A stretch of DNA of 64,000 bases from Mycobacterium sp. DL99 (GTDB taxonomy: Bacteria; Actinomycetota; Actinomycetes; Mycobacteriales; Mycobacteriaceae), in NCBI RefSeq assembly GCF_004762045.1, contig NZ_SJOM01000007.1:3895008-3959007 (forward strand). Reading direction: 5' to 3'. The position numbers and the translations under genes were made by a program. Shown piece after piece: positions 7,173 to 15,711 of the stretch (the first letter of the stretch is position 1; each line of letters begins with the position of its first letter). The notes below the pieces were generated by a model. The model was not told the origin of the DNA. It saw nothing but the letters and a program-made list of their open reading frames with translations, and did no database searches.

Positions 7173-8699
7173 ATGACGCCCTTGCCTACCGAGACCCCGA
7201 GCACCGGGGTCGCACAACATATCTCGCGCTTTGCCGCATTCGCGGTGTCCGCCGAGGCCCGGCCGGCCCGGCTGGGGTGCCTGGGCGCAGCCCTGCTGAC
7301 GATCGGTGGTCTGGGCGCGGGCAGCACCCGACTGCACGACCCGCTGCTGGAGTCCCTGCACCTGTCGTGGTTGCGGTTCGGGCACGGTCTGGTGCTGTCC
7401 TCGATCCTGCTGTGGGTCGGCGTCGCTGTGATGTTGATCGCCTGGCTGTGGCTGGGCCGGCGCGTGATCGACGGCACCGCCACCGAATACACCATGGTGG
7501 CCACCACCGGGTTCTGGTTGGCTCCGCTGCTGCTGAGCGTGCCGCTGTTCAGCCGCGACACGTACTCATACCTCGCCCAGGGCGCCCTGCTGCGCGACGG
7601 CTTCGACCCCTATGTGGTGGGCCCGGTCGAGAATCCGAACTCGTTGCTGGACAACGTGAGTCCGATCTGGACGACGACCACCGCACCGTACGGACCGGCG
7701 TTCATCCTGGTCGCGAAGTTCGTCACGATCCTGGTGGGCGACGACGTGGTGGCCGGCACCATGCTGCTGCGGTTGTGCATGCTGCCCGGCCTCCTGTTGC
7801 TGATCTGGGCGGCGCCACGGGTGGCCCGCCACGTCGGTGCCAACGGGGCTGCGTCGCTGTGGATCTGCGTGCTCAATCCGCTGGTGATCGTGCACCTGAT
7901 GGGCGGCGTACACAACGAGATGCTGATGGTCGGCCTGATGATGGCGGCGATCGCACTGACCTTCGCGGGCCGGCCGGTGATCGGGGTCAGCCTCATCGCG
8001 ATCGCCGTCGCGGTCAAAGCGACCGCCGGGCTTGCGTTGCCGTTCCTGGTCTGGGTATGGATGCGCCAACTACGGGAAAAGCGAAGCATGCCCGCCCTGC
8101 GGGCGTTCGCCCTCGCCACGGCCGCCTCGGTGCTGATCTTCGTGGCGGTGTTCGCGGTGACGTCGTTGTTGGCCGGCGTCGGCCTCGGCTGGCTGACGGC
8201 GCTGGCCGGGTCGGTCAAGATCATCAACTGGCTCACCGTGCCCACGGCGGCCGCCAACCTGATCAATGCCATTGGCGGCCTGATCTTTCCGGTCAATTTC
8301 TACGCAGTGCTCGAGGTCGCCCGGATCATCGGCATCCTCACCATCGTGATCGCCCTGCCACTGTTGTGGTGGCGCTACCGCCACACCGACCGCGAAGCCC
8401 TCACCGGCATCGCCCTGGCCATGGTGGTCGTCGTGCTGTTCGTTCCGGCCGCCCTGCCCTGGTACTACACCTGGCCGCTGGCGGTGGCTGCCGCCCTGAT
8501 CCAGACCCGGCCGGCCATCGCCGCGGTCGCCGGATTCTCCACCTGGATCATGGTGATGTGGAAACCCGATGGGGCACACGGCATGTACTCGTGGGCACAT
8601 GTCCTGCTGACCACGGCATGCGCAGTGGTGGCGTGGTACTCGCTCTACCGCACACCCGAGACGACGCCCGAGGCGCAGGGCCAGCCGTCAGTAACCTAG
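7173..8699 (+). CDS. mptA: Alpha-(1->6)-mannopyranosyltransferase MptA
   Basis: Polyprenyl-phosphomannose-dependent membrane glycosyltransferase that extends the mannan core of lipomannan and lipoarabinomannan. 508 residues with about a dozen membrane segments; the first periplasmic loop has the GT-C donor-site acidic motif in LFSRDTYSYLAQGALL. It matches Rv2174. The frame is open much further upstream (to 6840), but that part is antisense-like sequence over idsA2; ATG 7173 gives the family length. A five-codon reading frame (MTAPS) starts at 7159 and ends in an ATGA overlap with this start, which could couple translation. Confidence 0.93.
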   Translation: MTPLPTETPSTGVAQHISRFAAFAVSAEARPARLGCLGAALLTIGGLGAGSTRLHDPLLESLHLSWLRFGHGLVLSSILLWVGVAVMLIAWLWLGRRVIDGTATEYTMVATTGFWLAPLLLSVPLFSRDTYSYLAQGALLRDGFDPYVVGPVENPNSLLDNVSPIWTTTTAPYGPAFILVAKFVTILVGDDVVAGTMLLRLCMLPGLLLLIWAAPRVARHVGANGAASLWICVLNPLVIVHLMGGVHNEMLMVGLMMAAIALTFAGRPVIGVSLIAIAVAVKATAGLALPFLVWVWMRQLREKRSMPALRAFALATAASVLIFVAVFAVTSLLAGVGLGWLTALAGSVKIINWLTVPTAAANLINAIGGLIFPVNFYAVLEVARIIGILTIVIALPLLWWRYRHTDREALTGIALAMVVVVLFVPAALPWYYTWPLAVAAALIQTRPAIAAVAGFSTWIMVMWKPDGAHGMYSWAHVLLTTACAVVAWYSLYRTPETTPEAQGQPSVT

Positions 8700-9092
8700 C
8701 GCCTGCGCGCGGCGCAGGACCTCGCGTGCCTGGTGGGAATGCAGCGCGTCGACCGGGCGGGCATTGGGCACCTGCTCGGTGCGGCCGTCGGCGGTGATCG
8801 TCAGCGACTCGTCCGGGGTGAACAACCAGCGCACGATCTCGGTGTCGCGGTAGCCGCCGTCGCGCAGCACGACCAGCAGACCGGGCAGGTGCTTGACCAC
8901 GTGACCGTTGCCGTCGAAGAAGATCTTCGGCACCACCAGGGCGCGGTTGCGGCGCACGGCGATCAGCTGCCCGTCGCGCAACTGTTGGTGCACCTTGGTG
9001 ACCGGGATGCCGAGCAAATCCGACACTGTGGGTAGGTCATAGACGGCCTCGTCGGGGGCCAGAACGTCATCGGCCGCTGGAATGCTGCTCAC
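8688..9092 (-). CDS. PknL-substrate DNA-binding protein (Rv2175c type)
   Basis: 134 residues from GTG 9092 (translation MSSIPAADDVLAPDE). The protein corresponds to Rv2175c, a winged-helix DNA-binding protein that PknL phosphorylates and so releases from DNA. The helix-turn-helix region is PTVSDLLGIPVTKVHQQLRD, and the C-terminal half carries the conserved SLTITADGRT and NARPVDALHSHQAREV. It diverges from pknL with only 36 bp between start codons, so both share one promoter region. The last 12 bp overlap the end of mptA. The frame is open further upstream to 9308, but that would run into pknL. Confidence 0.87.
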   Translation of the reverse strand: MSSIPAADDVLAPDEAVYDLPTVSDLLGIPVTKVHQQLRDGQLIAVRRNRALVVPKIFFDGNGHVVKHLPGLLVVLRDGGYRDTEIVRWLFTPDESLTITADGRTEQVPNARPVDALHSHQAREVLRRAQALGY

Positions 9093-9128
9093 CGCATCGA
9101 TTCTAGGACCTCGGCCGAAACTCGTAAC

Positions 9129-10103
9129 ATGTGTCCGGTGGGGCAGCAATCGGATCCACTCGTCGGCACGATGCTCGACGGGCGTTATCGCGTGGACACG
9201 CCCATCGCCACCGGCGGCATGTCCACGGTCTACCGCGGCCTTGACGTCCGCCTGGACCGTCCTGTGGCCCTGAAGGTGATGGACTCCCGCTACAGCGGCG
9301 ACAGCCATTTCCTGACCAGGTTCGGCCGTGAGGCCAAGGCCGTGGCCCGGCTGAAGGATCCCGGGTTGGTCGCGGTGTACGACCAGGGCGGCGGAGGCCC
9401 CGGCGGCCAGTCACCTTTTCTCGTGATGGAACTGGTCGAGGGCGGAACGCTGCGCGAACTACTGGCCGAACGTGGTCCGATGCCGCCGCATGCGGTCGCC
9501 GCGGTGCTGGAGCCGGTGCTCGGCGGGCTGGCGGTGGCACACCGCGCCGGACTCGTACACCGCGACATCAAGCCCGAGAACGTGCTGATCTCCGACGACG
9601 GCGAGGTCAAGATCGCCGACTTCGGTCTGGTACGTGCCGTGGCCGAGGCCAAGATCACATCGACCAGCGTGATCCTGGGCACCGCGGCCTACCTGTCCCC
9701 CGAGCAGGTCAGCACCGGTGACGCCGACCCGCGCAGCGATGTGTACGCGGTCGGCATCCTCACCTACGAACTTCTCACCGGCGTCACACCGTTCACCGGA
9801 GACTCCGCACTCACGGTCGCCTACCAGCGGATGGACAATGACGTGCCCGCACCCAGCGCGGTAATCGCAGGGGTACCAACACAATTCGACCAGTTCGTGC
9901 GCCGGGCCACCGCCCGCGACGCCGCGCAGCGATTCGCCGACGCCGATGACATGCGGGCCGAACTCCACGCGATCGTCGACGACCTCGGCCTGCCGGCGTT
10001 CCGGGTGCCCGCTCCGCAGCAGTCAGCACAGCACCTGGCCGCAACCCGCGTCCATGATCTCGCCGAGCCGCGCAGGACAATTCGCCGGTATCGAGATGAG
10101 TGA
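9129..10103 (+). CDS. pknL: Serine/threonine protein kinase PknL, kinase domain (frame ends before the membrane anchor)
   Basis: Eukaryotic-type Ser/Thr kinase. 324 residues: glycine loop ATGGMSTVY, catalytic Lys49, HRDIKPEN with Asp146, DFG Asp164, activation loop ITSTSVILGTAAYLSPEQ; the kinase core is intact. M. tuberculosis PknL has about 399 residues and a C-terminal membrane helix. Here the frame stops at 10103 after an unrelated-looking RTIRRYRDE, while the expected juxtamembrane sequence (GQFAGIEMSEF) and membrane helix continue in the +1 frame from about 10071. A single extra base near 10071-10076 would explain it. As written, the kinase would be soluble. Whether this is a real mutation, an assembly error or recoding cannot be decided here. 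Confidence 0.9.
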   Translation: MCPVGQQSDPLVGTMLDGRYRVDTPIATGGMSTVYRGLDVRLDRPVALKVMDSRYSGDSHFLTRFGREAKAVARLKDPGLVAVYDQGGGGPGGQSPFLVMELVEGGTLRELLAERGPMPPHAVAAVLEPVLGGLAVAHRAGLVHRDIKPENVLISDDGEVKIADFGLVRAVAEAKITSTSVILGTAAYLSPEQVSTGDADPRSDVYAVGILTYELLTGVTPFTGDSALTVAYQRMDNDVPAPSAVIAGVPTQFDQFVRRATARDAAQRFADADDMRAELHAIVDDLGLPAFRVPAPQQSAQHLAATRVHDLAEPRRTIRRYRDE

Positions 10104-10230
10104 GTTCTACTGGGCCCGCCACCGCGCCAAACGGGTACTCGCGTTCTGGTTGATCGCGATCATCACGCTGACCGGCCTTGTCGCCGCCGCGGCCTGGACG
10201 ATCGGCAGCAACGTCAGCGCTTTGCTCTAG
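10096..10230 (+). CDS. Detached C-terminal membrane anchor of PknL
   Basis: 44 residues starting MSEFYWARHRAKRVL, then a single membrane helix (about residues 16-36) and the conserved end AAAWTIGSNVSALL, which I recall as the end of mycobacterial PknL. The ATG at 10096 overlaps the kinase stop (ATGAGTGA), so it could be translated on its own by re-initiation. Alternatively it is simply the end of PknL after a one-base error. Its TAG stop shares the palindrome CTAG with the stop of the convergent aroG. Confidence 0.7.
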   Translation: MSEFYWARHRAKRVLAFWLIAIITLTGLVAAAAWTIGSNVSALL

Positions 10231-11624
10231 CTGCGCAGCATCTCGGCGACGAGGAACGCCAACTCCAGGCTCTGCTGGGTGTTGAGCCGTGGATCGCAGG
10301 CGGTCTCGTAGCGGCCGGACAGGTCCGAATCCGAGATGTCCTGTGCCCCACCGAGACATTCGGTCACGTTCTCGCCGGTGATCTCGACATGGATGCCACC
10401 GGGGTGGGTGCCCAGAGCGTTGTGCACCTCGAAGAACCCCTGCACCTCGTCGACGATGCGGTCGAAGTGCCGGGTCTTGTAGCCCGTCGACGACTCGTGG
10501 GTGTTGCCGTGCATCGGGTCGCACTGCCAGATCACCTTGTGGCCAGTGGCCTCGACCTTCTGGATGATCGCAGGCAGCAGATCGCGCACCTTGTTGTTGC
10601 CCATCCGCGTCACCAGGGTCAGCCGGCCGGGCTCGTTGTTCGGGTCCAGCCGCTCGACATATTCGACCGCCTGCTCCGGGGTCGTGGTCGGCCCCAGCTT
10701 GATCCCGATCGGGTTGGCGATCACCTCGGCCAGCGCGACGTGGGCACCGTCGAGCTGACGCGTGCGCTCACCGATCCACAGGTAGTGCGCGGACTGGTCG
10801 TACAGCTTGGGTGGTCCGTCCGGGTTCTCCGCCGGGTCGGACAGGCGCAGCATCGCGCGTTCATAGTCGATGACCAGCGCTTCGTGGCTGGCGAAGATAT
10901 CGGCGGTCTGCAGATTGCGGTCGGCCACCCCGCAGGCGGACATGAACTTCAGGCCGCGGTCGATCTCCCCGGCCAACGCCTCGTAGCGGGCCCCGGCGGG
11001 CGAGGTCCGGACGAACTCGCGGTTCCAGTCGTGCACCAGGTGCAATGACGCCAGCCCGGACGAGGTCAGCGCGCGCACCAGGTTCATGGCGGCGCTGGCA
11101 TTCGCGTAGGCCCGCACCAGCCGCGACGGATCATGGTCGCGCACAGCGGCATCCGGGGCGAACCCGTTGATCATGTCACCGCGGTAGGACTTCAGGCCCA
11201 GCGAATCCAGATCGGCCGACCGCGGCTTCGCGTACTGGCCCGCGATCCGGGCCACCTTGACCACCGGCATGCTCGCGCCGTAGGTCAGCACGACCGCCAT
11301 CTGTAGCAGGGTGCGGATGTTGGCCCGGATGTGCGGCTCGGTGTTGTCGACGAACGTCTCGGCGCAGTCGCCACCCTGCAGCAGGAACGCCTCGCCCCGC
11401 GCGACGTCGGCCAGCAGGCTCTTGAGCTTCTCGATCTCCGACGGCACGGTGACCGGCGGCACGCTCTCCAGCACGGTGCGCATGGCTTTCGCCTCGTCCG
11501 CGTCCCAGCTGGGCTGCTGCACGGCCGGCTTGGCCAGCGCTGACTCGAGCCGCTGACGCAGCTCGTCGCTCAGCGGTGGTAGCGGCGGCAGCTCGTCGAT
11601 GGGGATGTCAACGGTCCAGTTCAC
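10227..11624 (-). CDS. aroG: 3-deoxy-D-arabino-heptulosonate-7-phosphate synthase, class II
   Basis: First step of the shikimate pathway: phosphoenolpyruvate plus erythrose 4-phosphate to DAHP. 465 residues from GTG 11624 (NWTVDIPIDELPPLPPL). Class II (plant-like) hallmarks include LLQGGDCAETF with the metal-binding Cys, GQYAKPRS, MNLVRALTSSGLASLHLVHDWN, RMGNNKVRDLLP, and the metal site WQCDPMHGNT. It matches AroG (Rv2178c), which is allosterically inhibited by aromatic amino acids and pairs with chorismate mutase. The frame extends 26 codons upstream of the chosen start with no family similarity. The 3' end meets the pknL tail at a shared CTAG. Confidence 0.96.
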   Translation of the reverse strand: MNWTVDIPIDELPPLPPLSDELRQRLESALAKPAVQQPSWDADEAKAMRTVLESVPPVTVPSEIEKLKSLLADVARGEAFLLQGGDCAETFVDNTEPHIRANIRTLLQMAVVLTYGASMPVVKVARIAGQYAKPRSADLDSLGLKSYRGDMINGFAPDAAVRDHDPSRLVRAYANASAAMNLVRALTSSGLASLHLVHDWNREFVRTSPAGARYEALAGEIDRGLKFMSACGVADRNLQTADIFASHEALVIDYERAMLRLSDPAENPDGPPKLYDQSAHYLWIGERTRQLDGAHVALAEVIANPIGIKLGPTTTPEQAVEYVERLDPNNEPGRLTLVTRMGNNKVRDLLPAIIQKVEATGHKVIWQCDPMHGNTHESSTGYKTRHFDRIVDEVQGFFEVHNALGTHPGGIHVEITGENVTECLGGAQDISDSDLSGRYETACDPRLNTQQSLELAFLVAEMLRS

Positions 11625-11628
11625 CCAT

Positions 11629-12177
11629 TCATGGTAGCCGCCGGTGAACGGCCGTTTTCGCCGGTTGCGTGGTGTCGGATTCCCGCGCCGGCGCCGGCCC
11701 AAGGCCCGTCATCAGCTGGAACCGGTGCAGGTTGTGCCGTGCGTCGACCAGCGCGTCATGCGCTTCGGTCGGCCGCGGTGGCATCCGCGGTGATCCGCGG
11801 TCCTCCCAGAACTGCCGCAGCTCGCGGGTGAATCGCGGCATCGCCGGAGGCAGATCGGTCATCGGGCCCCACAGCTGGCAGAGCACGACGTGGTCATAGG
11901 CACCCACCCAGGCCCACAACTCGATCGGCTCGTCACCGTCGATGTCGAAGAAATCCTCCAGTTCCGACCGGATCTGTCGCCGCGACCGCCAGAGTTGCGA
12001 GGACGGGGACGGCAGCTTGGGCAGCACGTGCTTGCGTACCCACCGACCCGCGCGGTCCGGATTGAACTCGGTCGAGATCGCGTAGTACTCGCGTCCGTCC
12101 TCGGCGGCTACGCCGATCGAGATCAACTCGATGGTGCGACCGTCGTCGATGAACTCGGTGTCGTAGAAATAGCGCAT
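11629..12177 (-). CDS. RNase AS-like 3'-5' exoribonuclease
   Basis: 182 residues, start MRYFYDTEFIDDG. The DEDD-type exonuclease acidic residues are visible: YDTEF (D-x-E) at the start, then VGAYDHVVLCQLWG and AHDALVDARHNL near the end (the H-x(4)-D form). It matches Rv2179c, characterised as an RNase that trims polyadenylate tails. The start shares one base with the stop of the upstream membrane-protein gene (TGATG), so the two are coupled. Only four bases separate it from aroG downstream, which suggests one transcript through all three genes. Confidence 0.9.
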   Translation of the reverse strand: MRYFYDTEFIDDGRTIELISIGVAAEDGREYYAISTEFNPDRAGRWVRKHVLPKLPSPSSQLWRSRRQIRSELEDFFDIDGDEPIELWAWVGAYDHVVLCQLWGPMTDLPPAMPRFTRELRQFWEDRGSPRMPPRPTEAHDALVDARHNLHRFQLMTGLGPAPARESDTTQPAKTAVHRRLP

Positions 12178-13052
12178 CAGGCGATCTGCTCCGTCTTCGT
12201 GTCCGGCACTGTGACCGGGGCGGGGGCCGCGTGGATCTCCCGATCGAGCTCCGCGTCGACGGCGGCGTCGTCGGGGAACTTCGGCATGCCGGTGATCGCG
12301 TCCTGCAACCACAGTTTGGCCTGCACCACGGGCCGGCGCAGCCAGCGCTCCCGTTCCAGCGCGCGGTGCATCTTGCGGGGACGACTCGTGTAGCGCCAGC
12401 GTGCCCACGGTGCGTGCGGCCGCGACAGCCGAACCGCCCCGACGAACAACAACGGGGTTATGAACATGCCCACCAATCCAGTCCACACCTTGCCTTTGAG
12501 CAGGACCACCACCGCCAGCAGCAGAGTCAGTACCGCCACCATGACCACGAGTACGCGGATGGCCAACGACTGGTCCTCGCGCCAGATACCGATATCAAAG
12601 AATGACAGCGGGTTGAAACCCAGGATCAACAGCCCCGCGACCGCCACGGCCGCGAACACCGCATCCACCGAGGTGCGGCCGTCCTCGGCCCAGTACACAT
12701 CCGAAAGGTGCAGGATCAGCGCGAACTCGTCGAGCACCAGGGCCGCACCGATGCCGAAGAACACCGCGGCAACGGTGAACTCCGCTACACCGCCGTTGAC
12801 TGCCAACGTCACCATCGTCACGCCCGACACCATCACGAGCACGACCCCGATCACCATGTGGTGAATGTGCACGGAACCGTGTCCCATGTTGCGGGGCTGC
12901 CACCACTTGGGCGGGCGTTCGCTGTCGGCATTCCGGCGGATGTAACGCACCACGATGCGGGTCACGAAGAACGTGAGAATGAACGCCACCAGGCAGCACA
13001 GCAAAGGCAGACGATCCTGGGTGAGGAAATCGAGGTGAACGGTCGCGTGCAC
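12177..13052 (-). CDS. Integral membrane protein (Rv2180c type)
   Basis: 291 residues from GTG 13052 (HATVHLDFLTQDRLPLLCC). Six to seven hydrophobic segments lie between residues 15 and 210, with a conserved cytoplasmic motif NMGHGSVHIHHMVIG after the first segment and a basic C-terminal domain of about 80 residues. No enzyme family is recognised. The His-rich HGSVHIHH could bind metal, which is inference only. The frame is open to 13175 but that would overlap the start of the divergent mptC gene, and the shorter form agrees with the M. tuberculosis length. Confidence 0.82.
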   Translation of the reverse strand: MHATVHLDFLTQDRLPLLCCLVAFILTFFVTRIVVRYIRRNADSERPPKWWQPRNMGHGSVHIHHMVIGVVLVMVSGVTMVTLAVNGGVAEFTVAAVFFGIGAALVLDEFALILHLSDVYWAEDGRTSVDAVFAAVAVAGLLILGFNPLSFFDIGIWREDQSLAIRVLVVMVAVLTLLLAVVVLLKGKVWTGLVGMFITPLLFVGAVRLSRPHAPWARWRYTSRPRKMHRALERERWLRRPVVQAKLWLQDAITGMPKFPDDAAVDAELDREIHAAPAPVTVPDTKTEQIA

Positions 13053-13135
13053 GCACAGAGAACTTACGCCGACCGGCGCGCGGCGCGAGAGCGGATGCGC
13101 CGTCGGCGGGTCACCCCCGATAGTCTGTTGAGAAC

Positions 13136-14449
13136 ATGAGTAAGCGGCAGTCGCCCGGCGGAGTTGGTTGGGCACCGACGATCGGGTGGCGGCTTTTTCA
13201 GTTGCTCACAGTGGCCGGGTTGATCCTGGTCGGCTGGCGGCTGCTGGGCCACGTGCCCTATCGCATCGACATCGACGTGTACCGGATGGGCGGACGGGCC
13301 TGGTTGGACAACCAACCGCTGTACGCCGACGGCGCCATCTTCCACACCCAGGGCGGCCTCGACCTCCCGTTCACGTATCCGCCGCTCGCGGCGATCATGT
13401 TCGCGCCGTTCGCCTGGCTCTCTCTGCCTGCGGCCAGTGTGGCGATCACCGCCACCACTCTGGTGCTCCTGATCGTCTCGCTGGTCATCGTGCTCACCCG
13501 GCTGAACGTCTGGCCGGAGACCACGATCACCTCGGAGCCGGTCTGGCTGCGCCGCTGCTGGCTGGCGACCGCGCTGGTGGTGCCTGCGGTCTTCTGGCTG
13601 GAGCCGATCCGGTCGAACTTCGAGTTCGGCCAGATCAACGTGGTGCTGATGACGCTGGTGGTCGCCGATTGCGTACCGCGCCGGACGCCGTGGCCACGCG
13701 GTGTGCTGCTGGGCCTGGCGATCGCCCTCAAGCTGACTCCCGCGGTCTTCCTTCTGTATTTCCTGCTGCGCCGCGACGTCCACACCCTGCTACGGACCGC
13801 CGCGGCCGCAGTGGTGGCGACGATCGCCGGATTCGTGCTGGCCTGGACGGATTCGATCGAGTACTGGACCGAGACGGTGCGCAACACCGACCGGATCGGT
13901 ACGGCCACGCTCAACACCAACCAGAACATCGCGGGCACGCTGGCCCGGCTCGGCCTGTCCGAGGGGCCGCGGTTCCTGTTGTGGGTGGCCCTCTGCTTCG
14001 CGGTGCTGGCCCTCACGGTTTGGGCAGCCCGGCGGGCCCTGCGCTCCGGCACCGATGAGGCCCCTGTGGTCGCACTGATCTGTGTGGCGATGTTCGGCCT
14101 GGTGGTGTCACCGGTGTCGTGGTCACATCACTGGGTCTGGACCCTGCCGACCCTGGTGGTGACCGGTGTGCTCGCCTACCGGATGCGCAAGATCCCCCTG
14201 GCCGCGCTGTCGCTGGCCCTGGTGACCCTGATCGGACTCGCCCTGATGGTGTGGACGCCCATCGCATTGTTGACGCCCCACCACGAGACCGCCGCGTCGC
14301 TGATGCGGCAGCTGGCCGGTGACGCCTACCTGTGGTGGGCACTCGCGGTCATCGCGGTCATCGGCTTCGCGTGCGCCGCCCGGGCGGGTCAGACCACCGC
14401 TGAGCCCGCCGCCCCACTGGTCCGGTTGACCGGCGGCGAAACGTCCTAG
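13136..14449 (+). CDS. mptC: Alpha-(1->2)-mannosyltransferase MptC, GT87
   Basis: Adds single alpha-1,2 mannose branches to the lipomannan/lipoarabinomannan backbone using polyprenyl-phosphate mannose. 437 residues with about ten membrane segments. The first periplasmic loop carries the GT-C acidic motif RIDIDVYRMGGRAWL, and a later loop has FTYPPLAAIMFAPFA; both are typical of GT87 and match Rv2181. Divergent from the Rv2180c-type gene (83 bp). The TAG stop shares CTAG with the stop of the convergent acyltransferase gene. Together with mptA, lppM and pimB it makes this stretch rich in lipoglycan functions. Confidence 0.9.
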   Translation: MSKRQSPGGVGWAPTIGWRLFQLLTVAGLILVGWRLLGHVPYRIDIDVYRMGGRAWLDNQPLYADGAIFHTQGGLDLPFTYPPLAAIMFAPFAWLSLPAASVAITATTLVLLIVSLVIVLTRLNVWPETTITSEPVWLRRCWLATALVVPAVFWLEPIRSNFEFGQINVVLMTLVVADCVPRRTPWPRGVLLGLAIALKLTPAVFLLYFLLRRDVHTLLRTAAAAVVATIAGFVLAWTDSIEYWTETVRNTDRIGTATLNTNQNIAGTLARLGLSEGPRFLLWVALCFAVLALTVWAARRALRSGTDEAPVVALICVAMFGLVVSPVSWSHHWVWTLPTLVVTGVLAYRMRKIPLAALSLALVTLIGLALMVWTPIALLTPHHETAASLMRQLAGDAYLWWALAVIAVIGFACAARAGQTTAEPAAPLVRLTGGETS

Positions 14450-15189
14450 CCCGCTGCGGCGTGCGGCAGCCGGGACGCGGGCTTGCTCGCGTCGACCGGC
14501 TGGCCGTTGGTCTGCTGCGCGCTCTCCTTGATGGCGGCGGCATAGATGTCGACGTACTCCTGACCGGACAGGTCCATCAGGTCGTACATCACCTCGTCGA
14601 TCACCGCGCGCTCGATGAAGCGGTTACCGGCCAGGCCGTCGAACCGGCTGAAGTCCATGGGCTTGCCGAACCTGACCTCGACCCGGCCGAACCGCAGCCC
14701 CTTCGACCCCGGCGGGTTGACCACATCGGTGCCGACCATGGCCACCGGGATCACCGGCACACCGGTCTCCAGGGCCAACCTGGCCAACCCGGTCTTGCCC
14801 TTGTAGAGGCGGCCGTCCGGGGAGCGGGTGCCCTCGGGATACATACCGAGCAGCTTGCCCTCACCCAGGATGCGCTTGGCGGTGGTCAGAGCGGCCTGCG
14901 CCGAATCCGCATCGGTGCGGTCGATCGGCACCTGTCCGACGACGGTGTAGAACCAGGCCAGGAACCGGCCCTTGATCCCGGTACCGGTGAAGTATTCCTG
15001 TTTGGCCAGGAACGTGATTCGGCGGCTGACCGCCAGCGGCAGGTAGAAGCTGTCCATCACCGCCAGGTGATTACTGGCCAGGATGGCCGGACCGTCGGTC
15101 GGAAGATGTTCCAGCCCAGTGATTTTGGGCCGGCCGAGGACGGCCAGCAAGGGGCCCAACAGGACGTACTTGAACAGCCAATACCACAT
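14446..15189 (-). CDS. 1-acylglycerol-3-phosphate O-acyltransferase (PlsC family)
   Basis: 247 residues, same length as Rv2182c. Acyltransferase motifs are all present: I as SNHLAVMDSF (N-H-x4-D), II as ITFLAKQEYF with the following KGRF, III as MYPEGTRSPDG, and IV as VPVIPVAMVG. An N-terminal hydrophobic segment anchors it to the membrane. The start MWYWLFKYVL at 15189 has a GGAGGG ribosome site; a longer frame to 15246 lacks one. Likely substrate is lysophosphatidic acid in phospholipid synthesis, but acyl acceptor choice is inference. Confidence 0.92.
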   Translation of the reverse strand: MWYWLFKYVLLGPLLAVLGRPKITGLEHLPTDGPAILASNHLAVMDSFYLPLAVSRRITFLAKQEYFTGTGIKGRFLAWFYTVVGQVPIDRTDADSAQAALTTAKRILGEGKLLGMYPEGTRSPDGRLYKGKTGLARLALETGVPVIPVAMVGTDVVNPPGSKGLRFGRVEVRFGKPMDFSRFDGLAGNRFIERAVIDEVMYDLMDLSGQEYVDIYAAAIKESAQQTNGQPVDASKPASRLPHAAAG

Positions 15190-15297
15190 GGACCCTCCAC
15201 CTTGTGCGCACCGCGCAATGCTCTGCGACAACTGTACCCAGGCCATGTTGTGGCTACCACAGCAAGCCCTGGATGCCTGCTGAGTCTCAGCGATGCC

Positions 15298-15711
15298 TCA
15301 GTCTTCGACCGTGACCGGGATGTGCTGGTAGCGCCCCGGAGGCGGCGGGGGCGGGTAATCGTCGGGCGGCGGTGCATCCGGTCCCCCGTCCGGCGTCGGG
15401 CTACCTCCGCCGGGACCGCTATCCCCACCACCGCCGGACCCATCGGCCCCCTCATCGAGGATCGCGCGAATCACCGTCAGCAGGGCCACACTGTGCTCGG
15501 CGATCACCGACAACAGCGGATGCTGCTCACCGTTGACGACCGCGGCCAACGCACACACCGGGCACCACACCTGCTGGCACTTACCCGGGCTGTCATCGGC
15601 CGACGCCGCGAAATTGGCCGCTACCAACCGCACCGCCGGATCCAGCCGGTCCAGGATTTCCTGCGCCAACTGCCGCAACTCCGAACCCAACTCGGGATGA
15701 GACCCCGTCAT
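15298..15711 (-). CDS. Small Cys- and Pro-rich protein (Rv2183c type)
   Basis: 137 residues. The N-terminal half is helical and contains CQQVWCPVC (C-x5-C-x2-C), a possible metal-binding or redox motif; the C-terminal half is Gly/Pro-rich low complexity ending YQHIPVTVED. The ATG at 15711 overlaps the stop of the upstream Get3-like ATPase gene (ATGA), so the two are made together. No function is known. Tight coupling and persistent neighbourhood suggest it is a partner of the ATPase. Confidence 0.8.
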   Translation of the reverse strand: MTGSHPELGSELRQLAQEILDRLDPAVRLVAANFAASADDSPGKCQQVWCPVCALAAVVNGEQHPLLSVIAEHSVALLTVIRAILDEGADGSGGGGDSGPGGGSPTPDGGPDAPPPDDYPPPPPPGRYQHIPVTVED

